From Paulownia fortunei (lineage: Eukaryota > Streptophyta > Magnoliopsida > Lamiales > Paulowniaceae), in the NCBI GenBank assembly GCA_019321725.1, contig CM033118.1, positions 18,437,815 through 18,501,814 on the forward strand: 64,000 nt of DNA, in the 5' to 3' direction. Each line of letters starts with the position of its first letter. The stretch's first letter is position 1. The position numbers and the translations under genes were made by a program. Shown here piece after piece: positions 52,162 to 64,000 of this stretch. Under the pieces are notes generated by a model, which did not search any database, was not told the origin of the DNA, and saw only the letters and a program-made list of their open reading frames with translations.

Positions 52162-53827
52162 AGTTTGAATGTATATGTATGTATATGCATTGTGTTCAAC
52201 TGAACAATTTGGATTTTTTTTTCTGTAAATTAAGTTCTTGTTTTCTTATTTACAACTTGCCTATATTTATTTCACAAAATTTGCTTACGTAGCTTTTTAT
52301 TGCGGCTCATATATTATTTCTCAAGGGTTTCGAGACATTACAATCGTTGGTTATTTTTGAAGGGTTCGCATTATTTGTATTAGATGATTGAGCTCAAGTA
52401 AGATAAACGAGTCGAACAATTAATTAAATAAAAATAATCACAATGCACAACTTAGTATGAAAAATATATTCAACAAATTACTTTTATGTTCCAAAATTGA
52501 AATAATACAACTCAATATTTCAACCAATCAGTTGCGATTGGAGATGTATCGTGGGAAATTATCTCTACATTTGTCATTTCTACCTTCAAATGCTCGAAAA
52601 TACTCACCAAAGTGGTCAAGTTATCTGATGACACGCATTTTCTTGAAATTTTTCATTTATTTGTTTCAGTCAATTGAATTAAAAAACATGAGTAATAACT
52701 TTTCACAGAGAAAAACATAAAAGAAAAGAAGAAAAAAGACTTATTTCCAAACCAAAACTATTTTTTATAATAAAACTAGACTTAGAATTATTGACATAAA
52801 TTTTTTTTTCTTGTTTTTTTGAACAACTTTAGTTTAACCAATTTTCGAATTGCATATACTTCAGCCCATCATCATAAAGAATAATTTTTGGAGTGAAAGA
52901 CATAAATAAGGGTGCAGAATTACTTTCTTTTAGATCGTGAATGCTGCTTTTCTCACAAGGAGAAACCCAAAAAATTGCTAAAACTAATTTATTTCCAAGC
53001 TGAAAATGAACTTTCTAATTAAAACTGCACGATATTTTCCTTTCAGACAATTGTAGTTTAACCAATTTGGACATGCATTGGTCCATAATATTTAATTACT
53101 GAACAAATTATTTAAATAAGGTACGCAATTATTAAAAAGTGATACTAACTGATTATAAGGGTGAATTCATATTTTATAAAGATTGTGAAAATCGAGATTA
53201 ACTACTAAAGTCAGAATGTGAGATTAGCCATTAATTTATTTCATAGTTTTCTTTTTCGATAAATTGAAAAAGTACACGAGCAATGCACGAGGTCCCATGG
53301 CAACGGAATTTAATATTAGTAAGTGATACTATATGGAAAGATTTTCTCATTTAATGTCACAAAAAATGTGACATAAAACTTTATTTTTTTAAATATATTC
53401 AATAATGGTTCAAAATAATAGTTCACCCACATATATATATATATATTTATATAGTTAGCTCATGCAATAGCTCTTAAACCCACTTCGTTACTAAGTAAGT
53501 GGTTGGCATAAGTTTCTCTAATCAACTAACAATTTAAGTAGAGTGTCTAACCCTTCACCAGCCAGTTATTTGGTTAATTTTATGCATAGACATCATGAAA
53601 ATCATGGGTTTAACAGAGTAGCATTACATGAAACCTGTTCAAATTTGTGGACTAAGTTTGAAATAGGCATTGAATCTGTCCATTTTTGCTTCAGTAAGAG
53701 ACAACCATATCATGGTATACGAGGTAATTAATTTCCAGTGCAGAAGTCCCAATCATGAGTGGAAACTGGAAAGAACTTCAAAGAATATTGAATCTCTCCC
53801 ATGTCAATATTTCCAGCCTCTAATTCT
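52162..53827. other. Convergent spacer between the H-protein and Sec14-like genes
   Basis: H-protein 3'UTR at the start, Sec14-like 3'UTR at the end. The middle holds a diverged duplication: about 52738-52925 and 52985-53135 share a TTATTTCCAA start, TAGTTTAACCAATTT and an ACATAAATAAGG-like end. A short hairpin (AATGTCAC...GTGACAT) lies at about 53356-53378. No gene. Confidence 0.55.
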
Positions 53828-56800
53828 TCAGTCCCTGAAGTTAGCTGGAACAGTATCTGATGTAAAATACTCCTCTTTGACAGTCTTTGCGGAGCAAAAT
53901 CTCACCTACAGAACATATGTGAAAAGGCATAACATAAATGCATATCAAAACCGAAAAAAAACATTGTAAATTTGGTGAGTAAATGCAGTCTCAGGCCCAT
54001 GATTTTTTCATATTTCTTGCTGCTTGATGTTACCAGTTGATAATGATAAGAAACAAAGAGTTAATACAGAATAAACTACTGTCAGAGAAATTGATTCATA
54101 TGAAATCAGAAATAATTGCACAGTAGATGCACTTGTGCATGATTAGTGAGCTGTTAAACGATGAAACACACCAGAGAGTGAAGATGGAACAAGAAGATAA
54201 CTCATTAGTTGCCCTTCTCGGTCAATTTGTTCGACGAAAGCAATTTGATCCACTATTTGAAATGTGGAAAATGGGACAGAGCATATGGTTCGAGCATACG
54301 GTACAGAAGTAATTAGAAACGATGATATAGGAAAGCTGACATATAAGACTAAAGTGCTTGCAGAACCCAATAAATCTTGTGTATTGTCAGAAATGCTTAC
54401 CAGTGAGGCATATGATTTCAACAAGGGCTTAATCAGCTCCCAAACTGGCTTGTATATAAAGGGAGCGTCCACGAAAAGGACTTGACTCAATCGCCTTGGA
54501 TAGTAGTAGTAGAATGCGTCAAACTGCACATGGACAAAGGTAATTTAGAAAAAAAAAAAAAACCATTGTGATTCGGGGAAGGTTCTTCAGCCATGGTGCA
54601 ACTTCCAGTAGAAGGGAGATTGAATAGCATAATCTCTAGTAAAAAGAAAATTTAACCAAGGATAGGGGGATTATAAAGGAAACAAACAAGGGAAAGATAA
54701 AAATGGTCACAGCTTGTAAATATTGTGACATCATTTTTCATCGTAAACTAATTTGACAGAAAGAAAAACAGCAAATTTTGGAATGAAAGTCCAGAGAACC
54801 AGGAATAGTATCATTGATGCAATCGCATTCAAAAAGCTCGTCAACTTTTTATTTGAGAAGATGCAAATTAATTACAAATTGCATGATGCATGACTACTTG
54901 AAAGTTCAATTGTTCATGAAAAAGAAAAAGAAAATTCGCAAAAGTGAGAAAGAATTTATGTTCATGTTTTATCATTCCCTCTGAGCCGTCTCCCCCACAA
55001 GGAACTGTTACCCTGATAAAAGTGAGACCATCTCTAAAGTGGTTCAGAGCTGTTAGATATAGCAAAAACACAGTTTTTAGAAATTTACCACAAATGTTAA
55101 GAACTTAATATCAGCATTTTGTGTCTGAAACCCTCGGAGATCAATTATGCCAAGTATTTCCTGCTTTCCAGATGGAAGTTTGCTCAGTGCCTTCTCAATC
55201 ATAAACACACAGAGCTTCTCATCTTCATATTGTTCGTGCTCCTGTATTGATATAGATGACATATATCATCAATGACCAAACTTAAATTTGAAGCAAAGCT
55301 TACAGCTAGCGCTGAAATTTAAAACAGAAAACTAGTGCAAATGCTGACATCTTCTGTCATCTTGTTTTGCCACTTCTAACAGATAATAAATTGCAAGAGA
55401 AGTATCAACGAGCACATGGCGTTAATGAAATTTCTTAGAATTATCAATCCATATTGCTGCTTGCAATCCATTTCACAAAGACCATGACATGAGAAAATTA
55501 GGTTCCTGCTTATGTTATGAAGACATATTTGGAATAGAAAGCATAAGACTAGCCCTTTTGCCTTTTTCTCCTAGCAACGTTGGCCAAAATGAATAAGAAG
55601 GAAACATGATAACTGGGAGTGCTAGCTAAGGAGCATTGGAAGAAAAGCTATTGTCCCTTTGATGTAGAAATGACTGCTACTGTATTCTAAAAGTCAGAAA
55701 GCAAATGAGTTGGCCATAGTTTTTATCAGAATTGTCAATGGTTGATAAGCTTGTGGGACTATGATAATTTGATTAACCAACACCATTTCAACATGGGCTG
55801 AGAGATTTTATGTTGATTGATAAACACTATAGTTTCCCACAACTATCCAGTTTGAGTATATCAGAGGACTTAAAGATTTTTTGCAGTAAGTTGAATTTAA
55901 GGAATTTCATGAAGGTCATCAACCTAAATAAAAACAAATTGGGAAGGGTACCTCCAGCACTCTATTCTGCAACTATAAGGAGGTTTTCTTCTGTAAAAGA
56001 AGGGGCATAATTTTCTGCCGACTTATTAAGGGACACTTTAATAGGTAGTTTTTTTCATTCTTAATCTACAAATAATATCAGAGACAGTGGGTTGACTGCA
56101 CAACAAAGAGAATAGGCAGTCTTAGACATACCCCTGGAATATGCTTGGATGCTTCCACTATCAGCACTGGTCTGCCATATACATCAAGATAGTTGTGAAC
56201 ATAAGCTTTTCCAGTTTCCGCTACACTTTTGACTGATTCTTCTGACAATTCAGATACACCAAATTCACGACGCCATCTCTGTTTAGGTAAAAACAAAATC
56301 CAAGGCGTACACAAGTCAGTAAAATATATATGCTACAAACCTAAATATTGTATTTTTTGGTGTTATTTTCAAAAGATATGATTGTTAATGTGAACAATGG
56401 AACAATGACTAAGCAAGGGACTCTAACAGAAGGTTGTTTGTAGTTAGAATTTGAGTTTTCTTCTCTTTTCCACCATTAAAGAAAAGCTCCATAAGCAATA
56501 AGAAAAATTAAGCACCACATACATCAGGAGCACAAGAAAAGAAACAGAAACCAGAAAATGGAGAAGGCCTGAGCCATTGCCTCCACATGTACCAAGCAAT
56601 GGAGGTTGGACTTTTGAGTAGCATAATGATAAGAGACTATGAATTATAATTACAATGGCTTTAGTCAATTTGGAGACAGCATCTTTGACAGAATACTTTC
56701 GGTCCTTCAGAAACCAAAGAATCATCTCTTCATCATCTCTTCCATTTTTGCCCACCGGGAGACTATTATGTTCTTTGTTCAGCTTCTCTTTGACTTCTGC

Positions 56801-57474
56801 CACTAACTGCAACACGAAAGATCTGATCAACTATAAGATTTCATCAAATCACTAAAAGGCATGCAAATAAAGCATAATTCTTTATCAACATTTCTTCCCT
56901 TGCACTTCCACTTCATAACACTGTCGCTAATTTGTAACTTCCTTGGGCATTGCAAAACATGAAAAACAACTGAGAAGAAAAGGTGTATCGTTCTCCTACC
57001 AAACAAGAAAGGCATGAAAGAGACGTTTGATAACACAGAAATATTAACTCAAAATTCTCCGGGAAAAGGGAGGCTACTACTACTCTTTCCGTTGGAAAAA
57101 TGGCAGAAGCTCACATTCCATGAACTCCAAGAATTTCCCGGCAATTCAAGTCAACAAACTATCAAACAAACTAACCAATCCCACTTCAAAACTTTATCCA
57201 AAGTTTAACACCAATCAATCAAGAACGCAATGCAAATAGAAATGACAAATCAAGGAGGAAAAAAAATAAACAGCAGCCCATTGAAACATGACATTACCAC
57301 AAGAATGCAAATTATATGCACATTATTCCAAAACCTAAAAGCGGGTACCTTGGAAGTATTTTCCGGGGCCAGAGAACAACTACGAATGCTGAGCTTGAAA
57401 ATCTTGGTGGGTTTCTTGGATTGAACTGAAACTGTCTTGAAATGGTGAAACAGAGGAGGCAGACACAGCGCCAT
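53828..57474 (-). CDS. CRAL-TRIO / Sec14-like protein, plastid-type
   Basis: Small lipid-binding-fold protein of the Sec14 superfamily. Six exons on the minus strand, all in phase 0: 57474-57349, 56806-56654, 56278-56132, 55241-55089, 54523-54401, 53905-53828 (259 residues). The N-terminal 42 residues ([16 protein letters not shown] onward) look like a chloroplast transit peptide. The CRAL-TRIO N part shows [20 protein letters not shown]. The lipid-binding domain shows [56 protein letters not shown] and a terminal FRD. Typical Sec14 proteins start this way, but this one is shorter than Sec14-nodulin forms and has no GOLD or nodulin domain. Ligand unknown. A TG/AG microsatellite lies in its leader. 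Confidence 0.92.
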
Positions 57475-57604
57475 TTCATCAAACAGTTTGTAATCTTGTT
57501 TCCGGGTGTTTGAGTTTGACTCCACTGTCTGAACTTCGACAGCCAAACTACCAGAGCTTGTTTTTGTGTGTATCGATACGTTAAACTTATGAGATATTGA
57601 GATG

Positions 57605-57624
57605 GCGTGTGTGTGTTGTGTGTA

Positions 57625-57655
<31 letters not shown>
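57605..57655. repeat. TG and AG microsatellite in the Sec14-like leader
   Basis: Alternating GT/TG units followed by about ten AG units, 130-180 bp upstream of the Sec14-like ATG; on the transcribed strand this is a CT/CA tract, common in plant 5'UTRs. Confidence 0.9.
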
Positions 57656-58334
57656 TGACATCGTTGCCAACGTTGGGTAATGGCTTGGTGTAGTGCACTG
57701 AAAGTGTTATTCACGTGGTTTTTGCCTGTTGCTTATACGATTTCTCCGGCATTAATGTAAAATGGTCAAACAGAATCTCTCGTTGTAATTTTGAGTTTAT
57801 TTTATACACAAGAAAAAAAACAATTTATTTTGCATGTTAGTTTTTCATTTATTTTTTATTTTTTATTTTTGTAATGCTCCATTTGAATTCCGTACGTTTA
57901 AAATCAAATTATATCACCATTTTCTTGTAAACGAAAAAACCATTAAAAAAATTATAAATGTTGTAATTTCAGTTGATTAAAATGGAAAAAAGAAGTGCAA
58001 ATAGATCTATAAATTTATGTATAATTTTGTTTGTATAAATATTACTTGATGGTTTCCTTCAAAACAAAAAAGGAAAACAAAAAAAAAAAAGTAAAAAAGA
58101 AAATTCTTAGCCTTGCACTCATCAAAATCCAATGTACAGTCATGTTCGGACTTTAGACCTTGAAATTTAGTGAGCAGAACACTTTGTTATGTTTGTATCT
58201 TGAATTTTGAGAAGAAATATGTTATAAATATATTTTTTTAATTTACCTTTTAGAAAAAGGCGAAGGTGATATTTGCACAAATATAATTATGAAAGATGTC
58301 TAATTACTAATTTATACTTCTATTTCATTTATTT

Positions 58335-60350
58335 TTTGGATTAATTTCACTTTACCCCCTCAAGTATCATTTTAAACTATTGTATTATCAATTGTCTTAC
58401 TTTACTCCCTTATACTTTTATCCTATCTCACTTTACTTCCTATACTATAATTTTTTTATCAAATTATCCTTATTTGTTATTTATAATAAAAATATTCTAA
58501 AATATTCTAAAATTAATAGGCTTATATTTAGATTTTAATTTATTAATTTAATTAATTAACACTTAATATTAAATTTATTTAAAATTTTATTATATATTTA
58601 TTTTTTAATTTAACATAGTTCTAATTAAATTACTATATAGTAGAATTTTATTAGCTAATACACTTTACTTATGAATTTTTTACTCATTATAAATTTAAAA
58701 AATATATAAAATATTTCAAAATAATATTTTATTAAATACATAAATTATTAGTAATAATTTTTTTATTATTAATGAAGTCGTCATAAGTTGGTAGAAACTT
58801 AAATTCAAAGATAATTATTATAATAAAGTAATAGTAATAATATTAAATTCTAAAATGACTATGACTTTTTTAAATTGAATATAGTATCTATTAAATTACG
58901 ATAATTCAACTATTTATAATTTATTTAATAGTACTAAATTATACCTAAAAATGAATTTTTGAATTTAACATTATTTTTATAAAATTTGATAATTACATGA
59001 ACAATATTACTAATATTTTACGTATTTAAAAAAATATTTTTTAGAAGAATGTCATATTATATTTATGATAAGTAGAAAATTTATAAGTAAAAAGTATTAA
59101 GTAATAAAAACTATCATACAATATAGAAATTTAGTAAAAACTATGTTTAATAAAAAAATAACTATTAAAATTTAAGTACAATAAATTTTTAAATAAATTT
59201 AATGTTAAGCGTTAATTAATTAAATTGAAGAACTTATTAAAATATAAATACAAGTATATTAATATTAGACTAGGGGTGGGCATTCGGTTTCGGGTTTTCG
59301 GATCCCGACCCGATCCGATCGGATAAAACCCGATTGGATCGGGTTTTTTAAAAAAAAATTGGGTTTCGGATAACCCGAACCGATTGAATAATTTTCGAAT
59401 CGATTATCGGATAGAATTTTTCTATCCGAATTATCCGATCGGGTACCCGAAATAAATTTTTAAAAAAAAAAACCCCAAAATTCTTAGACATACCATTATC
59501 AGCACATCCAAAGAAAGAGAAAAAAAAAAAAGAAGATGTGGAGAAGAAGGAATCTAAAAAGAAATAAATAAAAAGTGTATAAGAAAAAGAAAGAAGAAGA
59601 ATAAGAGGGGAGGATGAAACCTGGAAGAAAAAGAAAGAAGGGAATAAGGGGTGGAGCGTGGAACCCGAAAAAAAAAAAGGCGAGAAGAAGAGGGGAAGAG
59701 AAATGGGGAAGAAGAACAAGAAAAAATATAAAAAAAACTGAAAAAGAAAGAAGAATAAGAAGAAGAAGAAGAAGAAGAAGAAGAGGGGAGGAGAAAATGA
59801 GAAAGAAGAAGAACAAGAAGGGAGGAGGATCAGGGGAGTGGGGGAGAAAATGGGGAAAGAGAAAAAGTAGAAGACAATGAGGTGGAAAAAGCGAGGAAAA
59901 AAGGGGGCAAAAAGATTAAGAATTAAAAAACCAACAAAAAGAGGACTCGAGATTTGAGAGAAACAAAACTCAAATTTAAATTATTTTTTTTTAAAGAAAA
60001 ATCCGAAACCCGACATATCGGATACCCGAATTTTTCGGGTACCCAAGTATATTGGGTTGGTGTCGGGTAGCAAAATATACTACCCGACATGTCGGGTACC
60101 CGACCCGATTATCCGAAAACCCGACTACCCGACCCGATGCCCACCCCTATATTAGACTACAAAGTAATTTTATTATAAATAATAGGTAAGGGTAATTTGG
60201 TTATTTTTTGTAGAATATAAAGAGTAAAGTGAAATAATAAAAGTATAATGGGATAAAGTGAGATAGAATAAAAGTATAAAAGATAAAATGAGATAATTGA
60301 AAGTATGAGAGTAAAGTAATACTTCTCATTAGAAGGGGTAATTACCCTTG
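58335..60350. mobile_element. Long inverted-repeat (foldback or Mutator-like) element
   Basis: The sequence from about 58335 to 58780 is the diverged reverse complement of the sequence from about 60350 back to 60158 and on from 59262 back to about 59000. Matching blocks include CTATCTCACTTTA, TTATTTATAATAAAA and TTTAATTAATTAAC. The pairing resumes exactly when the hAT-type insertion at 59271-60157 is removed, leaving an element of about 1.1 kb. Ends read GGATTAATTTCACTTTAC on the left and, inverted, GGGTAATTAC on the right. Interior is non-coding and very AT-rich. Long TIRs suggest a Mutator-like or foldback element; target duplication not fixed. Confidence 0.75.
59263..60157. mobile_element. 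hAT-type non-autonomous element with perfect 8-bp target duplication
   Basis: Element 59271-60149 (879 bp), ends TAGGGGTGGGCA and its exact inverse TGCCCACCCCTA, flanked by a perfect 8-bp direct repeat TATTAGAC at 59263-59270 and 60150-60157. TAGGGGTGGGCA-type ends and 8-bp duplications are typical of hAT elements. Beyond the 12-bp TIR, the subterminal 100-180 bp on both sides is rich in CGGGT/CCCGA motifs. The interior (about 59500-59900) is an A/G-rich, GAAGAA-type tract; the open frames through it are low-complexity and not coding. No transposase. Confidence 0.9.
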
Positions 60351-63114
60351 TTTTTTTCATTATAGCACCAAGAATTTCATACATGCACAAATGCCTACAA
60401 ACATCAAAGAATTTCCAGGAAGAGGGTAGCATCTTTGAGAGCCATTCCCAGTTGATATTGGCCTGTAAATTTCCAACTCCAGGAAGGCCTAATGAATATA
60501 TGTGTCTATAAACTGCTTGAATCTTGTCTGTGTACACAAGAAGCTATGCTCTCCTCCTCTACCCATCTGGAAACCAGTCCAAAGTCATTTTAAGTTAATC
60601 AACATTGTTTTCAGTTGTAAAGCTAATGAGATGTTCTTGAAAATGTAAAGCAAAATCAAGTACCTGAGTTACTTTAGCCTCTTTACGTCGACTTGTATCT
60701 GCTATATGAGATGTTTCTGCGCTAGTGGTAGCTGGTTTAGCTGTACCAGGTGGTTTACTCATCTGAATTTTGCTTATGTTTCTCATGTTTTGGTAGTCTT
60801 AATCATCCGAACTTGAATTGTTCTTAGATTCTTTGTTTGTCCTAGAATAAGAGAAACATAGTTTAGTGTCAACTTTGTTGATGTAAGAGTTCAGTCCAAG
60901 GCATGTTTTGTCATAGATCTGTTTTCCATTCTTTTTGGACAGAAAGCTAGAGAGTGAAAAGCATGATGCAACTGATCCATCTGGAATGCTGCAGGATAAG
61001 CAGCATCTTGTCCTGTCCTCAATCGAAGATCTGCCAGCACACTTTTCTTCCTGCTTAGGCCTACCACTCCCAATCCCAAATGCAAACCATTGTTCTTGTA
61101 TTCGTTATTTTGGTAGAATATCCCCGAATTCAGCAGGGGAGACTGGACCTTCCACAGGCATTCATCTTCAAAATGTTTGAACGCATCGTTTATATCGTTT
61201 CAATATTCTACTGACATTCCAATGTATGCTTTATGTTACCAGAAATGCAATTTTTGGGGCCCTTTTCCTTGTTCTGTGGACGTTGCTTAATTACATGAAC
61301 TTTCTTCATCTCATGAACCATCAATTGGATTCTATCAACTGCTTGACACTGTGAAAGATTACGGCGTTTAAGTTAGTTGAAACTAGAGGAAAAAAGAACA
61401 ACATTTCTGTCTCTTGATACAATGATGTATTCATAAAAAAGGGAAACAAAAATGTACAAGAGATTACTCAATAAACAGCAACTAGATTTTGCACATATGG
61501 AGAAGTGTTGATATTTCTTGTGCAACAACTTTTTGGTGTCTTGATAGTGAAGCCCTTTTAACAAACCTCCAAACCAAGTTCCATTGCCCCCCCCCCCCCA
61601 AACCACCACACCAGTTTCCTTTATCAGAACTTATTTGGTCAGTTGCTTTCATTCCAAGACTTTTACAAAGGCAACAACACTTTTTTCTTCTCCAGAGAGG
61701 GGTGGGGTGGGGGGGACATTATTAACCACAAACTTTACATCACATGGTTTCTGCATAAATCTGTTAAACCATCACAATCTTCCCTTCTCAAAGTAGACAA
61801 GAAGCAGATGGGCTTCCAGTTACTGCATTTCACTCTGTAAATTTCTACCCCACAACACTATTTCTGGATAATAATGCACTAATGCTAGGAAACCATGTCA
61901 CTTTCGTACTGCATTTTCGCGTGCTTTAACAGAATTTGTCTTTGCCATGACGCCTCATAAGTGCTTTATATGGAGCTCAAAACAAGTTAGAATTTGCCCT
62001 CTGCAACGTTACATCTCCTAAAGTAAATAGGAAGTCTCCTGGGGCTTATTGCTCAGTATACTTAATAGTGCTATTCTTCAATTTAGATGATGCCATATTT
62101 ACTTTATGTTGGTCAAATTTTGAGTAGAGATCATATGGTAAAATTCTTGATGGAAATGGCTCAACAGATGAACAAAGGTAAAATAATCTTGCCATATGCT
62201 TCTTGTTAAATTGGCGGATATGTTGAGACACATTTGCAGGTGAGAAGATAGTCAAAGAATACCAAATCTCTGACTCATTGATCTCATAGTCTGCTCAACT
62301 AAAACTTGAGTTTGAAGAAATTAGACCAACTTAAAATATGAACTATTTCTTTTTTTAATTCCTAGACTAGTTTTTGCCCCTCTCCAACACCAACCCAACC
62401 CCACCACCACCACAAAGAGAAAAAGAAAAAATCTTGCAAATTAAGAAATCATTCCTAATTCAACAAATGACCAGGAGGCATAGAGTACAAAGAAGATCCT
62501 CAATGCCTAAATTAATCATCTCTTGCTTTTCCAAATATTCATAGTCTGTAGTCTGTAATATGCTACAGGTTTTATACCATTCATTGACTGCAGCATCCTC
62601 CATTACATGCCCCACTTTCAAATCAAGGCAATACATATAAAAAATCAAGCACCTAACTTTAGTTCAAAGCTAATCCGTTGTATCCCAGTTTTCATTTTTT
62701 ACCTAGTCTTGGTGTATATCAACTCAATAGAATCAAATCTACGGGATTAAGAGATCCTATCATCATATTTGTAAGATGGATATATTTTAATTAAGTCCCA
62801 AAATATTAAATTTTAGCCTAATAAAACGTAAGAGCCCTTGAGACCCAAAAATATGCTATAGGCCCATAAAACCTAATTCCAAGTTAAATATTTATAAATA
62901 TTTCATTCATGTCATTTTGAAAATACGTCATTTTACATTAAAATATTTATATTCTCTCGTTCTATTGTTGACTTAAGCGTCAGATGAGAATCTAAGCTCA
63001 TACATGACCTTCCAACTATCACCTAAAAAGGAGGACTCACGTTAAAAAAACCTGAAAAATTCAAAAAAGTTTGAATTGAGATCACATCAATACTAAAATA
63101 TCATTAAAAGCAAG
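60351..63114. other. Gene-poor region with gene-like fragments
   Basis: Three stretches look exon-like but are not assigned: 60350-60560 and 60595-60786 on the minus strand (the latter ends in a plausible donor, CAG/GTACTT), and 60943-61180 on the plus strand, which follows a T-rich acceptor (GGACAG) and stays open for about 78 codons before a stop. None matches a family I recognise. Poly-C (61589-61600) and poly-G (61708-61715) runs occur. The rest is AT-rich spacer. Confidence 0.45.
60943..61180 (+). CDS. Possible orphan last exon, unrecognised
   Basis: Reads KLESEKHDATDPSGMLQDKQ at the start and ends THLQNV-like (IHLQNV, stop TGA). Codon usage and absence of stops over about 78 codons look coding, and a pyrimidine-rich tract with AG precedes it. 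No upstream exon could be found on the plus strand before the transposon at 58.3-60.35 kb. It may be a relic of a gene truncated by the insertions, or chance. Low confidence. Confidence 0.25.
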
Positions 63115-63642
63115 AATGTAGTTAGAGATGACAACGGGGCGGGTTTGGCCAAACCCAAGACCCACCCCACCAAGAGAAAATTGGACTCGAGTCCTGCCCC
63201 GCCCCGAACATAAAACCCTGCGGGTCCAACCCATTTGGACCCGCCAACCCATTTTCAAATTTCTTAAATTATTTTCTAATATCAATTACTACACTTTTGA
63301 AATTCACCTTACAATATATTTTGAAAAAAAAGAAGAGAATATAATAAATATGAGAAGGTAAACATAAATCACTAACATCTATTTACAATCCTTAAATCAA
63401 ACAAAAAAAATTTCCATTACAAACTCTAACAAACCCTAAAAATACATATTAAATAAAATATAGGGCGAGTTCGAGGTGGGTCCAATAGGACTCGTTACTC
63501 GCCTCGGACCCAATCGGTTTAAAAAATCAAAATTTATTACCCGTCCCAAACCCGTTTAGTCGGGTTTGAACTCGCCCCGAACGGGACGGATTTGTTATGA
63601 GATCGGGTTTAAACCCGACCTATTGCCATCCCTAAATGCAGT
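63115..63642. mobile_element. Second hAT-type MITE
   Basis: Element about 63123-63634 (512 bp). Left end TAGAGATGACAACGGGGCGG, right end inverted TAGGGATGGCAATAGGTCGG; flanks AATGTAGT (63115-63122) and AATGCAGT (63635-63642) match at 7 of 8 positions, as expected for an older 8-bp target duplication. Subterminal parts are rich in GGGTTT/AAACCCG motifs; the interior is AT-rich with no transposase. A different subfamily from the 59.3 kb element. Confidence 0.82.
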
Positions 63643-64000
63643 ATACACCACATATGCCCTCCACAACATTTCCATGTCACTAACACAAATTTTGAGATAC
63701 TCTCCTCCCCTAGTTTATAGCATGGAGTATTAAAATTCAAAATGAAAGCGGAGAAGAATTTTTGGCTTACATGGGAGGCAATTCGGAAAGATGTTTTATT
63801 TAATTTATATAAAACTTAAGACGATAAATAAATGAGGAGGGCGACCGTTGTGTCCAACTCCCTAATGGCTCCGTCTTTGTAATATACATTGTCTAGGATT
63901 GTGAGTGGGGGATGTGCTCTTTCAAGTCACCCCACTTTACAAAAAGGTAATGTTTTCCAGTGGGAAGAAAACTTAAATACTGTGTCTAGTGTTGGGTAAT
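63643..64000. other. Window end, nothing recognised
   Basis: No coding sequence, RNA gene or repeat was recognised in the last 358 bases. Confidence 0.5.

Overview
This is a gene-dense stretch of nuclear DNA from a flowering plant, almost certainly a eudicot. Genes have many short exons with GT-AG introns, AT-rich introns and spacers, plastid or mitochondrial transit peptides, telo-box and site II promoter motifs, and small plant-type DNA transposons. No bacterial, viral or CRISPR-like system was found. All gene models below were built by hand from reading frames and splice sites; every protein-coding model closes in frame except MOS1, which needs one extra base.

Layout. 1-6.2 kb: MPP10 (+), a U3 snoRNP/SSU-processome protein, with a LINE reverse-transcriptase relic in intron 2. 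7.6-9.1 kb: a kinase-less wall-associated-kinase-like extracellular protein (+), followed by a Tourist-like MITE with TAA target duplications. 10.3-14.25 kb: translation initiation factor eIF3c (-), with telo-box and paired site II motifs at its promoter. 15.4-16.3 kb: decayed GSO1/GSO2-type leucine-rich-repeat receptor pseudogene (-). 17.2-21.4 kb: plastid-type multi-pass membrane protein of unknown function (-). 22.7-25.0 kb: plastidial pyruvate dehydrogenase E1 alpha (-). 27.2-32 kb: plastid-type protein resembling the EMB2759 family (-), whose start codon lies in a small second exon. 33.4-44.5 kb: MOS1, the BAT2-type regulator of the SNC1 immune receptor gene (-), with a roughly 2.5 kb 5'UTR intron and one apparent frameshift. 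46.5-49.7 kb: deoxycytidylate deaminase (-), diverging from 50.5-52.2 kb: mitochondrial glycine cleavage H protein (+). 53.8-57.5 kb: plastid-type CRAL-TRIO/Sec14-like protein (-). 57.5-64 kb: gene-poor, transposon-rich end.

The genes are housekeeping and not a pathway cluster: ribosome assembly (MPP10), translation initiation (eIF3c), plastid acetyl-CoA supply (PDH E1 alpha), nucleotide metabolism (dCMP deaminase), one-carbon metabolism/photorespiration (H protein) and immune gene regulation (MOS1). The membrane protein, the EMB2759-like gene and the Sec14-like gene may be a remnant of an ancestral gene order also present in Arabidopsis, but this rests on memory and needs a search.

The most informative structures are a nested transposon at 58.3-60.35 kb (a hAT-type MITE with a perfect 8-bp target duplication inside one arm of a long inverted-repeat element), a second hAT-type MITE at 63.1-63.6 kb, the Tourist-like MITE beside the WAK-like gene, and the MOS1 frameshift.
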